From NCBI RefSeq assembly GCF_014194695.1, contig NZ_JACIAH010000025.1, positions 1 through 64,000 of the forward strand: DNA of 64,000 bases, read 5' to 3'. The position numbers and the translations under genes are program-made. Of the stretch, positions 58,314-64,000 are shown piece by piece. Under the pieces are notes generated by a model, which saw nothing but the letters and a program-made list of their open reading frames with translations, did no database searches and had not been told where the DNA came from. How positions within the stretch are numbered: position 1 is the stretch's first letter; each line of letters begins with the position of its first letter. This DNA is from Rhizobium sp. BK399 (GTDB lineage: Bacteria; Pseudomonadota; Alphaproteobacteria; Rhizobiales; Rhizobiaceae).

Positions 58314-61300
58314 ATGGCTACGCAGAACCCGAATTTCACGGTCAACCAGGACGACCTCGCTTATATCCTGAAGCAGATCATCATCGCCGAGCGCGAAGTT
58401 GGCGGGGAGAGCCTTCAATCGATCATCGGGCCCAATGCGGCAATCCTTCCGTGGGGTCTGCGCCATGTCGATGGCAGCAACAACAACCTGTTGCCGGGTG
58501 GCCAGTTCGTCGGCGCTGCCGACCAGATACTGCCGCGTTTGCTGGATCCGAATTTCCTCAATGATCAGGATGGGGACAGCCTGCCGCTCGGGCCACCGCC
58601 TGCGCCGGTATTGACCAACACCGACTATGGTTCGACCGGAAGCGTCGTCGACGCCGATCCGCGCACGATCAGCAACCTGATCGTCGATATGACGGTAACG
58701 AACCCGGCGGCAATCGCTGCCTGGTTTGCCAACCCGTTGTCAGTCGCTGCCTGGGAAGAGGCCCACCCCGGCATGAACCCGGTCGCACCCGGCGAGGCGG
58801 TTAATCCCAACGATGTCGAGTTGACGAATGCAGACCTGTCGAACATTCCAAACCAGTCGCCGGACGTTGGGCTCTCGCCGCAGTTCAACGGCTGGATGAC
58901 CTTCTTTGGCCAGTTCTTCGACCATGGCCTCGACCTGATCACAAAGGGTAGCAACGGTACCGTTTTCGTGCCGCTGCAGCCGGACGATCCGCTTTATGAC
59001 CCAACGCCCGGTGCGCCCAACTTCATGGCGCTCACCCGCAGCACCCAGGTCGATGGCCCCGGCGCCGACGGCATCATGGGCACGGCCGACGACACGCATC
59101 ACGAAACGATTAACACCACGACACCTTGGGTGGATCAGAACCAGACATACACCTCCCATCCATCGCACCAGGTTTTCCTGCGCCAGTATGCCTTCTCGGT
59201 TGACTCGGACGGCGACGGAACTCTCGACTCGCACGCTGTCTCTACCGGGAAACTCCTGGACGGTGCGCATGGCGGCATTGCCACCTGGGGGGATACCAAG
59301 GCTCAGGCGAAAGCCATGCTTGGCCTCATTCTCGATGACTACGACGTCCTTGACGTGCCGCTGCTTGCAACCGACCCCTATGGCGAATTCATCCGCGGAC
59401 CGAACGGGTTTGCCCAATTGGTGATGCCGCCAGATGCGACGCACCCGACAAACTGGCTCCTGGAGGGCACCGCGGCAGGGCTTACCATCCCGCCGACCGC
59501 ACTGCGCACGGGTCATGCGTTCCTGAACGATATCGCTCACCATGCCGAACCAGTCTTCGTTGATGCCGATCACAACCCTGCGACCCCGCCGGTCCGCCAG
59601 ACGGCAGACCTCGACAACCTGACCGTTGACGACAATGATCCGCTAACCTACGACAACGAGATGCTCGATGCGCATTTCGTCACCGGCGACGGTCGCGGCA
59701 ACGAGAACATCGGCCTGACTGCCGTTCACAACATCTTCCACTCCGAACACAATCGACTGGTCGATGCCAACAAGCAGACGATCCTCGCATCCGGCGACCT
59801 CGCCTTCATCAACCAGTGGCTGGACAAGGACCATCAAATCTCGAGCCTGCCAACACCTGCGAGCGCCGCATCGCTCGTCTGGGATGGCGAACGCCTCTTC
59901 CAATCGGCGAAATTCGTCACCGAGATGGAGTACCAGCATCTCGTCTTCGAAGAGTTTGCGCGCAAGGTTCAGCCAGCGGTCAATCCGTTCGTCTTCACGA
60001 ACACCCCGGATATCAATCCTGCGATCGTCGCCGAGTTCGCGCACGTCGTCTATCGCTTCGGCCACTCGATGCTGACCGACACGATCGATCGGCTCGATAT
60101 CAATATGAATGCCGATGACATCGCGCTCTTCGACGGGTTCCTTAACCCGCAGGCGTTCGAAGCCAGCGGCATCACGGCCTTTGAAGCCAGCGGTGCGATC
60201 ATTCGCGGCATGACACGCCAGGCAGGCAACGAGATCGACGAGTTTGTTGTCGATACCCTGCGCAATCGGCTACTCGGCTTGCCGCTTGATCTTGCCGCGC
60301 TGAACCTTGCCCGCGGCCGGGATACGGGGGTACCGGCATTCAATGTGGCCCGTGCAGGCTTCTATCACGACAGCGGCAACGTCGATCTCAAGCCTTACGA
60401 CAACTGGTTGGCCTATGCCCAGAATCTCAAGAACCCGCTGTCGATCGTCAACTTCATCGCTGCATATGGCACGCATCCGCTTCTGCTTGCAGAGACGACC
60501 CTGGAAGGCAAGCGGGCCGTCGCAATGGCGCTGGTGCTTGGCTCGACCGAAACCATTCAGGGCGATCCGACCACGACCGCCGACGATCGAACCGTCGTCG
60601 GTGCCAACATTGCCGATCGCATCGCCTTCCTCAACAGTACCGGTGCATGGGCAGGCGTGGAGTCTGGTCTCAACCTCGTCGATCTCTGGATCGGTGGCTT
60701 GGCCGAGCGCAAGACCGAGTTCGGCGGCATGCTTGGCTCGACCTTCAACTATGTCTTCGAAAACCAGATGGAGAAGCTGCAGAATGGCGACCGGCTTTAC
60801 TACCTCAGCCGTCTGCAGGGTCTGAACCTGCTGAACGAACTGGAGCCCAATACCTTCGCGGCGCTCGTCATGCGCAACACCGATCTCGGCGACACGCATT
60901 CTTCGCACCTGCCGGGCACATTGTTCGATACCCCGGACCTCATTCTCGAACTCGATCCAACGATCAAGCAGATAACCAATCTTGTTCTGGATCCGTCTGG
61001 GCACGCGATCTTCCAGGCGGGAGGTTCTGCCGACCCGATGCAGGACAGTGACATCCTTCAGGCGATCGACCCCAAGGTTACGCGCATCAATCCCGGGGCA
61101 GACGTGGATGGCGACGGGCAAGGTGACGGTGGCTATCTGCGCTTCAGCGGCGGCGAGCACGTCGTCCTCGGTGGCACGGAAGGCAACGACACGCTGATCG
61201 GCGACCGCGGCATCGACACACTTTGGGGTGACGGCGGTGACGACTACCTGAATGCGCAGACGGAATCCGACCAGGTCTTCGGTGGGGACGGCGACGATAT

Positions 61301-64000
61301 CATTGTCGACCCCTTCGGCGACAACTTCCTGCGCGGCGACGCCGGCAATGACGTTATCAGCGCTGGTGCCGGCCTCAATATCATGTTCGGTGGCGAGGGC
61401 CAGGATTTCATCCTGGCCGGGACCGACGGCGGCGAGGTGTTTGCCGGTCGTGACAACGACTTCGTTCTCGGTGGCATCGGCAACGAAGGTCTGATGGGCA
61501 ACGAAGGCGATGACTGGATCGAAGGCGGCGATGGTTTCGACACGCTTTCGGGCGAAAATTCGCAGTTGTTCTTCAACTCGACGATCATCGGCCACGACAT
61601 CCTGAACGGCCAGAACAACGATACCGACTACGACGGTGAATCCGGCGACGACATCATGTTCGAAGGTGCCGGCATCCAGCGCAACAATGGTATGCTGGGC
61701 TTCGACTGGGGTGTCCACAAGTTCGATCCCAATCCCGCTCACTCCGATCTGGCGCTTGGGATTGTCGCGAACGGCATCCCGGCCGTTAACGGCTTCGACA
61801 TCCAGCAAGACCTGACGCTTCGCGACCGGTTCGACTCCACCGAAGGTCTTTCCGGCTGGAAGTTCGATGACCAGCTCTGGGGCAGCGACGAGCCTCTCGG
61901 TGCCGTCGGTGCCGGTGGGGCGGAAATCATAGGTGGCACGATCTTCGACAGCGCGCTGACCCAGGAAGGGGTCGATCGCATTCGCGGCCTTTCTGCTCTG
62001 CTGAACGGCATCGATGATGGCGATGTCGACGAGTTCGGCGTTACCCATCCGGGCATTCGCCTCAACACGAGCACCGGCGCAAACATCATTCTCGGCGGCG
62101 GCGGCAGCGACCGGATCACTGGCCGTGCCGGCAATGACATCATCGATGGCGACTCCTGGCTGAATGTTCGCATCCTGGTCCACGCCAACAAGGACGGCAC
62201 CGGCGCGGTGATCGGCACGTCGGATGGCATGGCGATGAAGATCAATGCTGTCGATGCAGCAGGAAATCTTCTGTTCAATCCGGACGGCAGCCCAATCTTC
62301 ATTGCAGGCGGAAAGACAATGTCGCAGGCAATGCTGGACCGCACGCTCAACCCGGGCCAGCTCGAGGCGATCAGGGAAATCCTTGATGGCGACACCGACA
62401 ATACCGCCAATGACGTCTCCATCTACTTTGGCGCATCGTCGGGCTATACCTGGCAGCACAATCTGGACGGAAGCTGGACGGTCACGGACACCGATGTCAC
62501 AAACGGCGATGACGGCATCGACAAGCTGTGGAACATCGAGACGCTGCGCTTCACCGACCGCGATGTCCTGATCGTCAATCGTCCGCCGACCGGCGCGCCG
62601 ACGATTACAGGCGCCGAGAACGTCCTGACCGCCGACACCACCGGCATTGCCGACCCGAACGGCCTTGGCGCTTTCAGCTTCCGGTGGCAGGCGTCGACCG
62701 ACGACGGCCTGACATGGTCTGCGACGCTGGCGACGACGCAGAGCTTCACCGTTCCTGCTGCGCGGGCCGGACAGTTGGTACGCGTCACTGTCGACTACAC
62801 CGATCAGGGTGGTACGGCAGAGACCGTTACTTCGGTGATGACGGCGCGAGTCGGCAACAACGCCAACGTCGCGGTTGAAACGCTCAACGGCACTGCGGGT
62901 CCAAACCTGCTGAACGGTCGCGGAGGTCCGGACATCCTGAATGGCAATGATGGCAACGATGTCCTCAACGGCAGCGGCGGCAACGATACGCTGAACGGCG
63001 GCAACGGCAACGACACGCTGAATGGCGGCGCCGGCGCGGACACGCTCGACGGTGGCAATGACAACGATGCCCTCAACGGTGGTGCCGGCAACGATACCAT
63101 AACAGGCGGCGCTGGCGACGACACGATTAGCTGGAGCGCCACGAGCCTGTTGGGCTTCGATATTGCGACCGACGGCCGCGATGTCATCAACGGCGGAACG
63201 GAAGGAACCGTAGGCGATACGTTCGTCATCAACGGCTCGGCATCGACCGAGACCTTCCGGATCTATACCCACGATGCAGCGGTGACCGCCGGTGTCGTTG
63301 CTGCTGCCAACGCAGCGGAGATCATTATCACACGTACCGTTCAACCACTCATTGGAGGCCCGCAGACGAGCGTAATCGCCGAACTCACCGAGATCGAGGA
63401 GATCCGTATCAATACGACGACGGTGACGACGACGCCGACACCCGGAACCGCCAATGGCGATATCGTACAATTGATCGGCAATTTCGTTGGGACGAGCCTG
63501 AACCTCAACACGGTTCACATCAACGGCTCGACCGGTGACGATACGGTCGACATCAGTGGGCTGACATCGGCACACCGCATCGTCTTCACCTCGAATGGCG
63601 GTCACGACACGATCGTCGGAACGTTGCGCCCACAGGACATCATCCGACTCGCAGCCGGATCGACCCTCGCCGACTACCAGTCGACGACAGCGAACGGCAT
63701 GACCACCATGTCGAACGGCACGCATTCGATCACTTTCCCGAGTGCTGGCGTGCCCACGTTCGAGGTAACCCCGGCCAACGGTAGCGGCGGTGCGGATGGA
63801 GGCATTGGCGGCCAGACGGGCGGTGGCGGCGATGGTCAGAACCAAGGCGGCGATGACGGCGGAAACGACGATGGCCAGAACCAGGGTGGAGGGGGCGACG
63901 ACGGCCAGAATGGCGGTGGCGGCGACGATGGCCAGGATGGTGGCGATGACGACGGTCAGGACCAGGGCGGCGATGATGGCGGCAATGGTGGCCAGACCGG
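58314..64000 (+). CDS. Giant animal-type heme peroxidase with RTX repeats (MopA-like), 3' end beyond window
   Basis: Open through the right edge for 1895 codons; ATG follows GGGAGG. The peroxidase domain (about 60-850) has distal His204 in FFGQFFDHG, catalytic Arg461 in RGNENIGLT, HSEHNRL, proximal His584 in YRFGHSML, and LNLARGRDTGVPAFN. So the heme chemistry set is complete. RTX Ca-binding repeats at about 953-1083 and 1523-1606; Ig-like domain at about 1422-1519; Gly/Asp/Gln tail from about 1823. No signal peptide: type I secretion is expected. It resembles Mn(II)-oxidising MopA of Aurantimonas and Erythrobacter. The transporter and the C-terminal signal are not in the window. Confidence 0.9.
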   Translation, partial: MATQNPNFTVNQDDLAYILKQIIIAEREVGGESLQSIIGPNAAILPWGLRHVDGSNNNLLPGGQFVGAADQILPRLLDPNFLNDQDGDSLPLGPPPAPVLTNTDYGSTGSVVDADPRTISNLIVDMTVTNPAAIAAWFANPLSVAAWEEAHPGMNPVAPGEAVNPNDVELTNADLSNIPNQSPDVGLSPQFNGWMTFFGQFFDHGLDLITKGSNGTVFVPLQPDDPLYDPTPGAPNFMALTRSTQVDGPGADGIMGTADDTHHETINTTTPWVDQNQTYTSHPSHQVFLRQYAFSVDSDGDGTLDSHAVSTGKLLDGAHGGIATWGDTKAQAKAMLGLILDDYDVLDVPLLATDPYGEFIRGPNGFAQLVMPPDATHPTNWLLEGTAAGLTIPPTALRTGHAFLNDIAHHAEPVFVDADHNPATPPVRQTADLDNLTVDDNDPLTYDNEMLDAHFVTGDGRGNENIGLTAVHNIFHSEHNRLVDANKQTILASGDLAFINQWLDKDHQISSLPTPASAASLVWDGERLFQSAKFVTEMEYQHLVFEEFARKVQPAVNPFVFTNTPDINPAIVAEFAHVVYRFGHSMLTDTIDRLDINMNADDIALFDGFLNPQAFEASGITAFEASGAIIRGMTRQAGNEIDEFVVDTLRNRLLGLPLDLAALNLARGRDTGVPAFNVARAGFYHDSGNVDLKPYDNWLAYAQNLKNPLSIVNFIAAYGTHPLLLAETTLEGKRAVAMALVLGSTETIQGDPTTTADDRTVVGANIADRIAFLNSTGAWAGVESGLNLVDLWIGGLAERKTEFGGMLGSTFNYVFENQMEKLQNGDRLYYLSRLQGLNLLNELEPNTFAALVMRNTDLGDTHSSHLPGTLFDTPDLILELDPTIKQITNLVLDPSGHAIFQAGGSADPMQDSDILQAIDPKVTRINPGADVDGDGQGDGGYLRFSGGEHVVLGGTEGNDTLIGDRGIDTLWGDGGDDYLNAQTESDQVFGGDGDDIIVDPFGDNFLRGDAGNDVISAGAGLNIMFGGEGQDFILAGTDGGEVFAGRDNDFVLGGIGNEGLMGNEGDDWIEGGDGFDTLSGENSQLFFNSTIIGHDILNGQNNDTDYDGESGDDIMFEGAGIQRNNGMLGFDWGVHKFDPNPAHSDLALGIVANGIPAVNGFDIQQDLTLRDRFDSTEGLSGWKFDDQLWGSDEPLGAVGAGGAEIIGGTIFDSALTQEGVDRIRGLSALLNGIDDGDVDEFGVTHPGIRLNTSTGANIILGGGGSDRITGRAGNDIIDGDSWLNVRILVHANKDGTGAVIGTSDGMAMKINAVDAAGNLLFNPDGSPIFIAGGKTMSQAMLDRTLNPGQLEAIREILDGDTDNTANDVSIYFGASSGYTWQHNLDGSWTVTDTDVTNGDDGIDKLWNIETLRFTDRDVLIVNRPPTGAPTITGAENVLTADTTGIADPNGLGAFSFRWQASTDDGLTWSATLATTQSFTVPAARAGQLVRVTVDYTDQGGTAETVTSVMTARVGNNANVAVETLNGTAGPNLLNGRGGPDILNGNDGNDVLNGSGGNDTLNGGNGNDTLNGGAGADTLDGGNDNDALNGGAGNDTITGGAGDDTISWSATSLLGFDIATDGRDVINGGTEGTVGDTFVINGSASTETFRIYTHDAAVTAGVVAAANAAEIIITRTVQPLIGGPQTSVIAELTEIEEIRINTTTVTTTPTPGTANGDIVQLIGNFVGTSLNLNTVHINGSTGDDTVDISGLTSAHRIVFTSNGGHDTIVGTLRPQDIIRLAAGSTLADYQSTTANGMTTMSNGTHSITFPSAGVPTFEVTPANGSGGADGGIGGQTGGGGDGQNQGGDDGGNDDGQNQGGGGDDGQNGGGGDDGQDGGDDDGQDQGGDDGGNGGQT

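Noticed and set aside
60270..63845. 1191-codon open frame on the minus strand
   Set aside because: It runs antisense to the peroxidase/RTX coding sequence, whose motifs are decisive; the long frame is a by-product of high GC and RTX repeats.
1..64000. CRISPR arrays, tRNA or rRNA genes
   Set aside because: No direct-repeat/spacer series and no recognisable tRNA or rRNA sequence was seen by eye; a dedicated search was not possible.

Overview
The window looks like an accessory replicon or genomic island of a Rhizobiales bacterium (Rhizobium/Sinorhizobium/Ensifer type). The evidence is a FixK regulator paired with a hybrid FixL-type kinase, TTGAY-N4-RTCAA FixK boxes, DUF2382/DUF3606/DUF1236 and BON stress proteins, an EcfG-type promoter, a plasmid-style LuxR/LuxI pair, opine-type oxidase genes and many decayed genes. 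No rRNA, tRNA, CRISPR array or core housekeeping operon was seen.

1-27.8 kb, low-oxygen/stress island. An IS5-type element cuts a divergent groEL. It is followed by cytochrome c, a universal stress protein, hybrid FixL and FixK, BON proteins, a sulfatase operon, a small SPW-like membrane protein, an MgtA-type ATPase with a CBS-BON protein, then acetate kinase and phosphoketolase. Seven 14-bp FixK-type boxes precede groEL, the stress protein, a 78-aa protein, both triple-BON genes, the SPW protein and the acetate kinase/phosphoketolase region. A probable FxkR K-box lies upstream of fixK. The module reads as: oxygen sensed by the heme PAS of FixL, signal passed to fixK, then chaperone, stress and fermentative (phosphoketolase/acetate) genes. 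Between them lie decayed genes: an ABC ATPase, a PNPOx-like protein, a beta-helix protein, a plasmid/phage ATPase and a frameshifted regulator.

28-45 kb, catabolic cluster. A leftward operon carries a [2Fe-2S] protein, two FAD oxidoreductases (opine/imino-acid or HcnABC type), a polar amino-acid ABC transporter and a DhaK-DhaL fusion kinase. MmgE/PrpD, Nudix and IclR genes face the other way. Next come HAD phosphatase, EamA exporter, alanine-racemase-like, saccharopine-dehydrogenase-like and C45 acyltransferase genes. An identical 15-bp palindrome (ATCCACATTATGGAT) sits in the two outer divergent promoters, so the cluster is probably one regulon, perhaps under the IclR protein. The substrate is unknown; an opine-like, N-acyl or D-amino-acid compound is the best guess. 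A MNT-HEPN fusion follows.

45-58 kb, small stress, signalling and quorum-sensing genes: receiver proteins, DUF3606, DUF2382 pair, ArsR, DUF1236, a single-BON protein, LuxR/LuxI, two XRE regulators, a predicted small RNA and a hairpin-rich intergenic region. A second palindrome, GGAC-N4-GTCC, recurs in intergenic DNA at 14.6, 15.4, 50.7, 51.8 and 58.1 kb and marks a possible unrecognised regulon.

58.3-64 kb: an open-ended giant secreted protein with a complete animal-type heme-peroxidase core, RTX repeats, an Ig-like domain and a Gly/Asp/Gln tail, resembling the Mn-oxidising peroxidase MopA.
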